A stretch of 64,000 nt of DNA from Typhlomys cinereus (Eukaryota; Chordata; Mammalia; Rodentia; Platacanthomyidae), in assembly GCA_023101885.1 (NCBI GenBank), contig JALPQD010000401.1, positions 186,001 to 250,000 on the forward strand, in the 5' to 3' direction. Numbering within the stretch: position 1 is the stretch's first letter; every line of letters starts with the position of its first letter. Positions 46,831 to 58,560 of this stretch are shown one piece after another. Both the position numbers and the translations under genes were made by a program. The notes beneath the pieces are model-generated. The model saw only the letters and a list, made by a program, of their open reading frames with translations. It did not search any database and was not told where the DNA came from.

Positions 46831-47879
46831 AATATAAATCCCAGTACTTAAAATCTAATTTTCCTCATCCTGTCTTCATATTTTCCTTATTCCATCTTCA
46901 TAGTCATCTTCATCATCATCTTCTTCCTCTCATGAATTCCTCTCTGACTACCACACTGGTAAGAAGAAGAGAGGATTTGTGTCCAGACTTAGAAATAGGA
47001 AAGTCTCTCCATTGTCACTTAAACTATTTAATGGCCACTGTCAGAATAAACTCAAGCCTTTGCCTAACATAACCACCCTGTAGAGCAACACTTTCCTCCT
47101 CTTTCACATGTTGTGTGTGTCTTTGAAGGCAAAGGACTTGTACAGTCTTAATTCCCATTCGTTGCTGTATTTGCTCTCAGAATTTCCTAAAGAATCCAGA
47201 AGACAAGACTTCTGTTAGTAAATGTTTAGCCTCTGGCCATAACTCTCCTCTTTTGTATAGAGAAGGCAAGAAAGAAAGCAAAACGTGACAGAGAAGCAAA
47301 GAAAACTCAGATTTCTCTTCTCCCACTCTTGTGAATCTGATCTATTTTATGCTTATTAGGATTCTTTTGAAACAAAAGAAAATAAAATGAAATGAGCTAT
47401 TAAGAAAAAAAGAAAAGAAAATGAAGCAATTGAAGTTCCTTGTAATCAGCAGGGAATGCTCAATTCTTGATTTGCAACTTAGCTAGCCAGAGTCCTCCCA
47501 ACCATGACCCCCGGAGCCATAATGGTCTTGCAGAATTCCCCAGCTCCTCCCGGAGCACATCTTGCTGCATTCCCATTGGTTGAAGGTCAAGTCTAACTGC
47601 CAGCTTTGTAGCTCAGCTTCTCTGTTAGGCAATCGCCTTGGGAAACGAATCACAAATCCCAGTGTGACTGGAGAAACAGCTTTAAGATATCTTCTTAAAT
47701 ACTCCTGGTAAAATACTGTGCACCTTCCAGCCCTGTCTTCCTTTTGCCCCTGTAAATCTATTAATAACGTGAATGCATTCTTTTCTCACAAAGCACCTCT
47801 GAAGCCATGCACATTTTTATACTCCAATATAAAAGTGCTTATTTATCAATAAATGCTATACATTTTATACTCCTTTTTT
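46831..47879. other. Unique sequence
   Basis: A TCATCATCATC run lies at about 46903-46930. No gene or clear repeat seen. Confidence 0.5.
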
Positions 47880-48160
47880 GTATAAATGTGGACATGTATG
47901 TGTGTGTATGCTTAAGAGAACACTTGAGTGTGTGTGCCTATAGAGGCCCAAGGATGACATCAGGAATACCCTGGATTGTTCTACCTCCTTATTAGTTTGT
48001 TCTGGGGTTTCCCAACTTTTACCTTCCAGGGCCAGAATGATAGGTCTTCCCTATTTTTATCTGGAAATTTTACACGTGATCTGGGATTTGAACTCAGTTC
48101 CTTTTGCTTGCAAAGCAAAGGCTTTAGCCATTGAATCATCTCCCCACTTCTTATATGCTT
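47880..48160 (-). mobile_element. B2-superfamily SINE, lineage-type body, near full length
   Basis: On the minus strand the head is gaagtggggagatgattcaa, the B box gagttcaaatcccag, and the body aagacctatcattctggccc, aagttgggaaaccccagaac, tagaacaatccagggtattc. The end is CA-rich (reverse of gtgtgtatgc). The body matches the copy at 37765-37950. The head ends in gctttgcaagcaaaaggaac, where murine B2 differs. Confidence 0.75.
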
Positions 48161-49199
48161 TTTAAAGGAAAGTAAACTGTAATAATAGAAGTTACTGAAG
48201 CCAAAGAAGTGATAGAAAACATTGCTTTGAAAAATCCTTTGAAGATGACGTGGTGTGTGATGTTGGCATCTTTTGAAATCCAACAATTAATTCAGTGGTG
48301 ACAGGGAAGGCTGAGCTATATTGTTTGACCTGTTGTCACATTGATGTCACATTGACGTCACCGCTTCTGGTGTTGGCTTCCAGGAACCTCATGACCACGT
48401 CCCTGTTGCCTTAAAAATTAATTATGAGAAGAATTTCTTTTCCGTTCCAACTCTTCAAGAATGCCTCACATGCAGACTGCAAATTATGAAGTGTAAATTA
48501 GGGCATCACTGAGCGGGAAGGGTCCCAGGAAACCAATTGAAGAATTCTCACTGGATTTAATGGGGACCTGGAAATCATCCCTTCTGGAGAAAGAGCTCGA
48601 AATTGGAATCAGCTTGTCATTCAGCTTCTCTCCATAGCAGGATCAGCCTTTGAGAAAGCATGTGCTAAATAACATGGGCAAAGATTATCTTTTAAACTTT
48701 CACTTCTAGTGTACAGTTCTCTCAGATTCATTCAAAATAATCCCCAACAGTGGCCAGATATCCGTTTAAACTCCAAGCTGTTCTATGAGAGGATGTTGTT
48801 ATGGTTGCCACTCTTTACAGATAAGGCAAGTCTCCGTGGCAGAGGTCGCAGAGCTTGCTGTGGCCACAGTGGTCTCCATTGGGGTCCTTGTTCCTAACTC
48901 CAAAGTGACAATTGACCCAACAATTTCAGTCTGTCTTGGAACTCTTCACCGTAGCCCAAAAGACAGCGGGCTAGATAGCTTTCAAAGTGCAGCCAATAAA
49001 ACTTCAAAATTTCATCCTCTAAAACAGAGGACTGTGTCTATCTTCCATGCCTTTCTGAGAACCTGGAGCAGGAGGCTTGTACTTGCTGGGGACTTGATTT
49101 TTTCTCCAACCACCGGTGACTGCTTTCTCGCTCACCCTAGCTGCTGCCACTGCTTGCTTGCCTGTGATTCTTGTCTGTTGTCACAGTTTTAGCTGTTCT

Positions 49200-49202
<3 letters not shown>
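48161..49202. other. Repeat-free island with a CRE-like cluster
   Basis: About 1 kb without a recognisable repeat between a SINE and a microsatellite. A 135-codon frame at 48785-49192 has no domain I recognise. See the separate entry for 48331-48362. Confidence 0.45.
48331..48362. promoter_or_regulatory. Three CRE-like sites in 11-bp register
   Basis: Consecutive units TGTTGTCACAT, TGATGTCACAT and TGACGTCACC are 11 bp apart. The third contains the full palindromic CRE TGACGTCA (48353-48360), the site bound by CREB/ATF proteins; the others keep the GTCA half-site. Spacing of about one helical turn would put the sites on one DNA face. A regulatory role is inferred only. Confidence 0.5.
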
Positions 49203-49248
<46 letters not shown>

Positions 49249-49250
49249 CA
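49203..49250. repeat. (CT)n(GT)n compound microsatellite
   Basis: About 15 CT units change directly to about 8 GT units, followed by gcatgcatgtgtg. Confidence 0.95.
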
Positions 49251-52200
49251 TGCATGTGTGTTAAATTCTTTAACTATCATTTTATTTTCCTAGTTCTGTT
49301 TTAGTAATGTAGAGCATTTTCAAACATGATTCTAGGAAAAATGATAAGCCAGAGGAGCGAAGAAGATACCGTCCACTCTTTCATATCTTTAAAACCTTTT
49401 CTTCTTAGATTGCCTTATGTTTTCACAAGTCGAGACTGGAGACCAAGCATCTCCGCATATATTAAACGCTTGTTACAAAATTTTTCACAGCTGTAGTCAA
49501 TAAGATCACATTACTCTTTGGGGCTGTTCGATCATGTCCTGTATTCAGCATTTAGTGTTCTAAGAAGTATTGTTTACTCCACGCTTCAAAAATGGTCTCT
49601 GCAAAATACACGGAAATTAAAAAAAAAAAACTAAAGGCAGAAATCAGAACTTTATATAAGAAAAATGCCATGATAAAATATTCTTTTCAAAAATATGCAT
49701 GAAACTTCATATGTTAATATCCCCAAACTCCAAGAGGGCCAACTTATTTTTTCAAACAAGAAACACCTGTTTATTATCAACCATAGCAGTAAAATGTTCA
49801 ATTTTTAAAGATTTTTTGACAGCTGATACTATTTAAAGATTTAAAATAATTTTAATATTTTCTAATAAGTTTCTTATAGGTGTTTCCTATCTCTCACTTT
49901 AGTTTCAAAGGATATTAGTCATATGTCTTTTTGTTAGCTTTAGTTATTTCCATGCTCTAATAGTGAAATGAAAGAATGAAGTCACTTAAAAAGACTATAT
50001 CACTTTATTGCAGCGCTGTCTCAACTCAAGATAAAGAAAACAAAGTAGTATTGTCAGAGATCCACAATAATATATTTTTGAAAAAGTGGTTTTTACTTGA
50101 AATAGTAGTCAATTGTGAAAGTAATACATATGAGATGAAAACAAGCTAAGAATATTGACTGAACCCATTTTCCTATATATACATGTATCATATATATTAT
50201 GTATACAAATATACATAATGTATATAAACATATGGTTGTACTGGTGATGATTTATACAATTAAAATTAAAAAGCTAACCAAATTTTTAAATGAGCATTAA
50301 AAGTGACAATTCAGCCAGGAGCTCTTCTTGAAAGAATGAAAATACCTGAAATAATCTATATATATGAATAAAATATTTGCAATTTTAAGTGTTAAAATAC
50401 CATAACAAAACAGTATCTGTGATTTCACCTTTCTTATATTCCATTCTTTCATCAAAAGTCAGTCTTTCCAGCCCTTATCCCTTAGTAACTATATACTGAT
50501 GGAAATCACTTACCCTGATAATTTTAATGTCTTTTTTTCAATTCATCAATTCATGAATTGCTGACATCTTTAGCTGGGTTTAGTTTAAATACATGTGAAC
50601 AAAAGGATTTAACATATGAATATCTACAGCACATGTTTGCTATGAGGATCCTACACTAATCTCTTCCTGGTCTCTCCTTCAAAAGAAACAAAGCACATAC
50701 ATAGTCATATAATCTGCCTAAAATAAACTGGATTGACCTCTTATTAAGTTAATTTCCTAGAAAAGTGAATGTGTTTGCTAGGGGCAAGTTAGAGCACCAG
50801 TACCTAGAAACAGACTTTTCTTAGTGTTTAGTAATTGAAGATAAAAATAATTTAAGAGAGAAAAGACCATTAATGTGCAGAAAAATAGTTCATTAGCTAA
50901 TTACTCTTGTTGACATATTGGTATCAAAATTATATCTACTGTAGTGTTCCCCTTCTGAATATAGAGATAGATAAAACTGACTGTTCTCTTTGGAAGCAGC
51001 CTGATACCTAGAAGATTCCTGAGATAACAACTCAAAATGGAGCATCGCACATTGATCTTTCTTTTCAGATTTTATGAAAATGTCTATTTCTTACAATCAG
51101 TGACTCTTATTAATGAGAAAAGTAGTCCAAGGGTAAAACCATATGACTCATTAACTTCATTTTTCATTCTATGCTAGAATCTGCGCTGTTTAAATAATAG
51201 CTTTAGAAGATAAATAACATTTACATGATTGGAAGGATTGCTGGACTCAATTAGCGTCTCTGGAGCAATATGCTTCTGTTTTGATTTCTAAAAAAAGAAA
51301 CAAAACTAAAAGTCAGACACCCAAATTGTTCTGCTTACCCCAGACAGCTGCAGGAAGCATCCATATTGTCATACGTCCCAAATGTTCATCTTTTGTAGCT
51401 CATGTTAACCTTCCTTAAGGATCACCAGATAATCTCCAGTATCTTAGTAATTTATTTTCTGTCAAACATATAAAACAAATCTCGGTAAAAACATTCCGTT
51501 AAAAGGGGGAGAAGTTTTTCACTGTGGTATGCACTGGTTTTCTGCAGTTCCTGATGAAACACAGATGTCGCCGATGCCCACAGGATCACATCCATCCCTG
51601 GTTAATCTCTGACACCTCATGCTTCCATTTTTCCTATCAAAACACTTTGCTTTCCTTTACTGAATGAACTCAGCTGAATTTGCAGCTGATAAAGCTGAAT
51701 TAAAAACACCCTGAGTGGAAATAGAACATATTAGAATTTCTAGAATGGTTTACTAGGCATTTTCTTTCCAAAATGTTCCAAACATAATTCGGTTTTGCAG
51801 TACATGTCTCTTTTGACTTTAAACAGTGCCAATATTTACATGGGAACCATAAGTTCAGCTCGGGTGGACATTTTGCAGTATTCTAGAGTGAGAATTAAAG
51901 CAAGTGAATTGAAAAGACTTAGTTGCATAGTTGGCTCCTTCTATGCATTCACACTGGTGAACCACTGAGGATGTAATATTCTACATTTGAATATTTGGCT
52001 TGAATAAATGAGCAAGATATAGGAGACAACTTTAAGACAGGTAAGACAGCTTCCAAATATAAGGACTGAGTGTTATCATTCCAACCTTGAAACCTCTAAG
52101 AATCTCTTTGTGGAAACATCAAGAAAAGATCATTTCTCCTGGGCAGGCAGCACCGCACTGCAGTAGAAAGGACAAAAATGAAAGATATATTCATTTCCTC

Positions 52201-52388
52201 ATTCATGTGTCTATGGCCAGTAGTTGTATTTCAGAATATTTAGGCTTTAATTCTGTGTCAGAGTGTCTTCAGGAATTCAAATCATTTTCATTAATTCATT
52301 CTGTATGAAAACTTTCCATTCTTTTATCTGATCAGAGAGTTTTTTTTAAACTTTATGTGATTTAGAACATATTTAATACTTTCACAAC
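49251..52388. other. Long AT-rich, SINE-poor stretch without genes
   Basis: About 3.1 kb with no ID, B1 or B2 copy that I can find. It holds a palindrome caattcatgaattg (50548-50561) and ATAT-rich text at 50175-50235. The only notable frame (73 codons, 52087-52308) resembles nothing known. Confidence 0.5.
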
Positions 52389-52739
52389 TGTCATGATTTG
52401 AAATGTGACTCCCACAGAAACATATATTTGGGAAAGTCATGGTACCTTTAGGAGGTGGAGCTTTGAGGGCGGAAGGCAGTCACAGGGGGTGGGCTTTGAG
52501 GTGGATTAGCTCCACCCTGCTTCCAGGAGAGGTCTGCCCTTGCACTTGGCAGTCTTGCAGCCTCCATGAAAGGCTTGACTTAGCCAGTGTCCAAGTTCTG
52601 CCAGCCACCCATGCCTTTTCTACCATGAAGAAATTTTTCTCCCCTCTGGAACCATAAGCAACTAAATCTCCCTTTCTCCTTTAAGTTGCTTGACTTTGGG
52701 TGTTCTCTCGCAGCAACAGATTGAGTAGCTAGTATAACA
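52389..52739 (+). repeat. MaLR solo LTR, related to the 5621-7647 element
   Basis: 351 bp, starts tgtcatgatttgaaatgtga and ends tagtataaca. It is collinear with the minus-strand LTR at 5979-5621, sharing gaaggcagtcacagggggtg, gaggtggattagctccaccc, ctcccctctggaacc and ctccctttctcctttaagtt. The AATAAA is altered (aactaaat). Clearly older than the copy at 5621. Confidence 0.85.
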
Positions 52740-52789
52740 AGTACAGTTAAAACATGATTAATTTATTGAATTTATACAATATTTCCCAT

Positions 52790-53120
52790 CTTTTAAAAGT
52801 TGTACTGTTATTTAATTATGTGTGGATGTTCATACCCATGGGCTTGTGAATACCATGGAATATTTGTGGTGGTCAGAGGACAACTTTAGAGAGTTGATGC
52901 TCTTTTTCTTCCATGTTAAGACAGGGCACCTCTTATTCCTGTTGTTCTGATCACACTAGGTTAGTATACCTTGAACTTCCAAACAGTGTCCACCTCTTAT
53001 CTCCCTGGAGGACTGCTGTGATTATAGACATAAGCCACCATTTTGTGAGTTCCAGCGATGGAACTCAGATCCTAAGGCTGACACAGCAAGTGTTTTAACC
53101 CACTGAGCCACATTGTCGAT
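52790..53120 (-). mobile_element. B3-type SINE
   Basis: On the plus strand gtgtggatgttcatacccat, ggtggtcagaggacaacttt, tgtgattatagacataagcc, gatggaactcagatcctaag and taacccactgagccacattg follow the reversed B3 body, B box and head. About 330 bp. Confidence 0.75.
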
Positions 53121-53564
53121 TCAATAATCTTGAATCTTTTGGATGGAAAACGTAATGCTCCTGTGTTTTTTATCTGCTGAAATACATGGAATTTCCAAAA
53201 TATTTGCTTTTCACTTTTACATATTTGTATTTCCAATTTTCCTCCACGCTGAGGCATCTGTTTGTGATTTCTCACTGGTTTTTAGAATCTTTCTGTACTA
53301 ATGTTTGGGCTTGATATTTGAATTATTGTGTATTTCCTGACTTCTGGAGATCTACTCTCTAAAATCATGTGTATTCCTAAGTTTAATTTTAAAAATTAAT
53401 CTTTTTGCCATTTGGGAAAATCTTCAATTTCCATAATCATTTGACGAAATTTTGCCTTGCTACTTTTATTTGCTTTTGTTTTTATGCTTAAACACTCAAA
53501 GATATCAAAGACCACTTTGCAGTCTTTCTGAAAATCTGTTTTGAAATACAGCTGTAATACCAGA

Positions 53565-53568
<4 letters not shown>
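53121..53568. other. AT-rich unique sequence
   Basis: No feature recognised. Confidence 0.5.
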
Positions 53569-53603
<35 letters not shown>

Positions 53604-53624
53604 AGACAGAGAGACAGAGAGAGC
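53569..53624. repeat. (GA)n microsatellite with CAGA interruptions
   Basis: About 15 GA units followed by gagagacagagagacagaga. Minus-strand Leu-Ser frames here are artefacts. Confidence 0.95.
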
Positions 53625-55173
53625 ACTGCATCCAAAGGAGCCTTTCTTTGTTCTGGTGAAGAATAATCATATTTTGAAAGGAACTTTTTTCGGGAGGAGA
53701 GGAAGGAAGTTAGATTTCCCAGGATGGAAAATTCTTGGCTCTCTTTTTCCTACAGCAGAGTTATTAGTCATTAAGGTAAATGTCGGGCCATGATTTGGAC
53801 TATATATAGTCACTGTTAATTCACTTAAAAATGCCTTTCTTCAATATATGTCCCCAGCATACTCTGTCTGCAGCATAATATATGTGCCCATCTTTGTCTG
53901 TGGTGAGGAAAAATGACATCGATAAATATCACTTTGTGCTGAAAATAAGCCTACAGTAATGCAGAGGTCAGGATTGAGTCACACTGTACATAAAACAGAC
54001 TGGGTTTTGAGTCATGACATCTACTCAGAATGTGATACTGCTGAATTTTCATATTAAGAGGTTTTGGCTGAAGGAATTCAGACACATACACAGTATGGCC
54101 CCAAAAATCTTGCCAAGAAAAGTCGAGTTTAAAATGTTGGGGAACTAATCCAAGAACAGGCCTCAAACATGTTGCATTCATTACTCGCAGCTGTGCACAT
54201 GAGAAGTGACTTTCATCCCACCTAACAAAACCCAACCCGGTACTGTCATTTTTTTCCCCCAACTTGCTGACCTTCTTGTTCCCACAAAAGGAAAATGTGA
54301 TGGGCAGATGATTATTCAAAACATTTTGGCAAGAAGAAATGCATGCTAATATATTTGCTATGAATACAATGTGCTTTTAGAGAGGCATTTCTTTTTAAGC
54401 TGGTGGGGTTTTTTGTAGATATTAATTGAACAAAGATATAGAGAAAACCGACTTGGTTCAGAGAACAAATGGGTACTGCAGGAGGTGCTTTTGGAAAGTA
54501 AGGATTTGGAGGTGCAGGTTACCTAGGTGATGGGGATTTGCTATAAAGATACTTGAAAAAGAAAGGATGAATACAGAAATCCATTTTGATACACCTGGAA
54601 AGGCGAATGTCAATCTCCACATGACATGGATTCTTCAGTCAGGCCCCAGGAAGGGGGGAGCATTGAGTTCTACCCTAGAGATCCTTCCCACTTTCTGCTT
54701 CTCCCACCCATGTGCTACAGGCATAAGGTCTGATCAATCTGACCAGTTAGATAGTGACCCAGTTGAGCAGAGGAAACATGCCAGACCATTTTATGGGCAC
54801 TGAGTCTCCCAATGGAAAGCTTTCTTTGGTACAGCTGTTGAATCTTTCACAGACACCCGGGCCCAAATTCTAGGAATGGAGCAGGAAGCCAGATTGAGAA
54901 CTAAAGAGAGAGAGAGCAAGAGGGATATTTGGGAAGCCTTGTTCAGCTTGTGTGGTCTCTCTTTACCATAATGGTATGCCTTAGAATCATAAACTTACTT
55001 TTAAAAATACACATTATTTTGCTAAATTTTCCTAGCAGAGTGTTTGGAAGAAGTAATAGCAAACAAAATTTAAAATAGAACAATTTGTATTGTGTTTTTT
55101 TTCTCCATTTTTGGCAGCTAATTTTTATTAATGGAATTGTGTACTTCTCAGTTCCAGTAACCATAAGACATAA

Positions 55174-55174
<1 letters not shown>
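53625..55174. other. Unique sequence
   Basis: No gene or recognisable repeat. The 122-codon minus frame at 53951-54319 has no domain I recognise. Confidence 0.5.

Positions 55175-55237
<63 letters not shown>
55175..55237. repeat. (TG)31 microsatellite
   Basis: An uninterrupted 63-base TG run, capable of forming Z-DNA. Confidence 0.97.
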
Positions 55238-55240
<3 letters not shown>

Positions 55241-55706
55241 AAAAATAAGGCCCACTAGTCCCTTCTGCTAGGAAATATTTTCTCTAAATCTATTGACTTA
55301 ATAGATCCTGAGGTAAATTCTTTCCAAAGCTATCACCAGCTCCAATGTTTTCATTGATAAAATGTATTTGGGGAGCTTTTGGCTGTTGATATCCATAAAA
55401 GAGAACATTATCCTTCTGATTCAAACCATGTTATTTGGCAAGTTGCACACAACTAGTCTAGAAAACAAAGATGCTAAGTCATCTAGCTCCATGATATCAT
55501 AGGGCCGCTAAGCAGCAATTGGTATTGTATTAAAAACTAATTTTAAACTTTATTTAATTCCATCAAAACCACTCAACTTAAATCAACTTTAAATTACAAC
55601 GTATTTCATTATGAAATATATTTGTGTACACATACAAACAACATAAGAAATTACATGTCACATAGAAGAGTATGATAAATATAGAGATATTTAAAATATT
55701 TGTTGT
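55238..55706. other. AT-rich unique sequence
   Basis: No feature recognised. Confidence 0.5.
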
Positions 55707-55990
55707 GGGCTGGAGAGATGGCTCAGGGGTTAAGAATCTGCCTCATAAACAGAAGATCCTGAGTTCACATTCCAGCTCCCAGGTAAAAACTCTAGGCAGA
55801 AATAGCAGTGGCCTACATGGCTAATCCTGATGGGCGGAGCCCAGGAAATCCCAAAGACAAGCAAAGGAAGTAGAAAAATCCGAGAAGATTCCCAAAGTCA
55901 CCCTTGATCCTCCACAGTGACACACAGTGCCTTCTGATAGACACACACAAACATACACATACAAAATGAAGACTAAATAAATAAAGTTTA
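55707..55990 (+). mobile_element. B2-superfamily SINE, same type as 32174-32500
   Basis: The head gggctggagagatggctcag is intact, with B box gagttcacattcc and body text shared with 32174-32500 (cctgatgggcggagccc, then aatccc). The 3' end holds CA-rich text and aaataaataaagttt. A likely imperfect target-site duplication is aatatttgttgt (55695-55706) and aaaaattgttgt (55991-56002). It has far fewer CpGs than 32174-32500, so it is older. Confidence 0.8.
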
Positions 55991-56039
55991 AAAAATTGTT
56001 GTCACACCTATATTTTCAGTCATTCAGGTCAGATATTCA

Positions 56040-56165
56040 TTTTTATTTTTGGCGGTGATGGTAGGTTTTGTTGTTGATTTAACTTTTGTCTCCTGTGTTT
56101 CTTGATTCATCCCAAACCCTTGTATATACTAGGCAAATATTTCACCCCTGAGTTACATCCCATCT
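56040..56165 (-). mobile_element. ID/B4-type SINE fragment
   Basis: On the plus strand cccaaacccttgtatatact and caaatatttcacccctgagt are the reversed ID body and head; the T/G-rich start may be the reversed tail. Confidence 0.5.
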
Positions 56166-56169
56166 TATA

Positions 56170-56400
56170 TTTTTAAATATTTTATTAATATATTTATTTA
56201 TTTGAGAGAGAAAGAGACAGAGAGAGACAGAGAGAGACAGAGAGAGAGAGAGAGAGAGCATTTCATCTCACATGGGTAGAGAGGTCAGCAAAAACTTTCA
56301 GAGATCATTTCTGTCTTTCTACCATGTGGGCTTCCAGGGATCAAACTCAGGTCAGGTTGCTGCAGATATCTTTCCTGCCTCACCCACTGACCAAATCTGG
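56170..56400 (-). mobile_element. SINE with GA-rich tail
   Basis: The plus strand begins with reversed A-rich text (tttatttatttgagagagaa), then a GA/CAGA tract (56205-56258), then accatgtgggcttccaggga and tcaaactcaggtcaggttgc (reversed B box) and cctcacccactgaccaaatc (decayed reversed head). A tRNA-type head with a TC tail recurs in this window. Confidence 0.6.
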
Positions 56401-57949
56401 ACATCCTCTTTTTTAATGATTTATTACCACAGGGCACAGTGACTAATTTGGAGGATGGGGCAGGGAAAGGGTCGCTTGAGGAGTTCATGATCAGCTGAAA
56501 CAGTGAAATTCTGCTGAAAAATAAATAAATAAACATATTGCCTAACATGAGTAACTCACTTTAGAGCAAAAGCATGAAACAATCTGGCCTTAACAAATCC
56601 CAAATCAAGTGACTTATTCTGAAGCTTGGAAAATTTATAAATTTTTTATTACTGTAGAATCAATTTTTTAGCTAATAGCTACAGTTATGTTAACCATGAT
56701 AATTCGAAATTTGCCATGAATACCATTCCAATGCCAACACTGACTTGGCCTGTGAGAAGCAGGGTAGTGAATGTCCCGTATCCATGTCCCATGAACCCTG
56801 CCTCTGGGCTCTTACTATATTTCAGCACCACAATTATAATGCTTTATAAAGGATCTCATTTAGTTCAATCCCACTTAAAATAGCCAAATAGCATAGGAGT
56901 TGTACCCTTGCTGTTTTATATATATGCTTGAGGTTTAGTAATGTAGTTTCCTCCAAATCACACCACAGAGTGCACCCTGGGGTCTGACATTACTTCTAAA
57001 ATTTAGGGTCTTTTGTTATCAGATTCATGTTTGGGGATTTTTCTGAATGAAACATGAAAAATAATCAAGGAAAATGAAGACGGAGGCAGGTGCCATTTTG
57101 CATTCATGAAGGTAATGAACAGAAGAAAGGAATGAACACAGTGCAGGGTCCATGGGCTAAGGTGATAGGAGATGAATCAGATGTTCAGGACGGTACATGG
57201 GATCCCACCCTGTGCATTTGGTTCTTTCACTGACAGAAGATCAGACAGAAGTTGGTGGACTATGACTATTTTAGCATTGAATGCATTGCATCTAAGCTGC
57301 TCATTGATACAGCCTGTTGCAGACCTAAGTAATTGGCTATAAACCCAGTTGAGCATTGAAACCATAAGGTAGCATAGTTGGCAAATTAGGCATTGGGAGA
57401 TGACAATGACTTAGAAAGTCAGAGGGAAGGGGAAGCATACAAGCACAGAGTGGTAAGGAAAGGGTAGGGGACCCTTCAAAACAATCAAGATTTTTCAAGT
57501 AGAGGATATGATCAGAATGGTCTCCTTAATGATATACTGGAGAACTGGATTTCCTGTCAGTATTGGGTGAAATCTTTCTCTTAGGCAAGTGGGTAAAGAG
57601 AAAAAAGAAGGAGATGGGAAGTAGCTTGGTAAGTTAGCACATGAGAAAGCAGGTGTGTAGTACTGATCCTTTCCTTGTGCTCTTGTAGAGGTTGTGATAT
57701 GGTCAATTCCCTCAACTCCTGCTAATAATTCTCCCGCCATGATAAACTGTAATCTTAAAATACTCCCTTGTCCTCCTCAATTGTTTGGGAAGTATTTATT
57801 AGAGTAATGGCATATTAAAATGAAGCACTCAGTGTATTTCACTTTTGAGAGTTTTTTTGGAGGGGGGGGCAGTTTTGAATGTTTCATTTGTCATCCCAGA
57901 GTCTAGATCAGATGATTCACCTCACAATACAAGAGAGAGAAACAAAAAA
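56401..57949. other. Mostly unique sequence
   Basis: A faint MIR-like phrase (ggatctcatttagttcaatc) is at about 56850. No gene seen. Confidence 0.45.
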
Positions 57950-58560
57950 GTCCCGAGAAATTCATTTGACAAGCAAGTTGAATGAGAAGACTCAGTTATG
58001 CTTGCCCAGAAGGTAGTGAGTCACTGTCGCTGGGCCGGGCCAACGTGAAGAGCTGGTGCTGCCGACATCGCAGCTGAACTTGCAGGTCTAAGCACGTGTC
58101 TTTGGCAACCAGCAGAACACTGGACACAAAAAAGGAGTGGAAACATTTCCACAGAGATTGCCAGGGTACAAGTGATTCTTTTGCTGGTATCTTTGAAGTC
58201 TGTAAAAACAAAACCCTGGATTTCTCCCAAGTAGAGTCTGATGTGAATTCAAACAAATCGAGACGGCTAGAAGCCGTTTCCACTCCAGTAGCTCTCTATT
58301 CTGGGGAGGGCAGAGGCAAGGGGAAATATTGTCATGGTCTTTGCTGGTGGTCTTCGCCAGTTCTGTGGTTTTATGGAAGTTTTGGGTTTTCTCAGAGAGT
58401 CAATTCTCTCTGCCTGACTGCTGCAGAAACTTGCGTCCTTTCAACTGTGTAGCTTCAGACAGTCTACAAATACAGTGTTTGTCGCTTGACTTCTGTGTCT
58501 CCAGTGTGTATACAGTGGTGAAGTTTTTTCCTTCAGTGTCTTGGTGGTTATAGTTTCCCC
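57950..58560. other. Repeat-free island with moderate CpG
   Basis: It contains cactgtcgctgggccgggcc, ctgccgacatcgcagctgaa and caaatcgagacggctagaag. A 118-codon plus-strand frame (58096-58452) overlaps minus-strand frames over the same bases and has no domain I recognise. Possible regulatory or exonic sequence, unproven. Confidence 0.35.
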
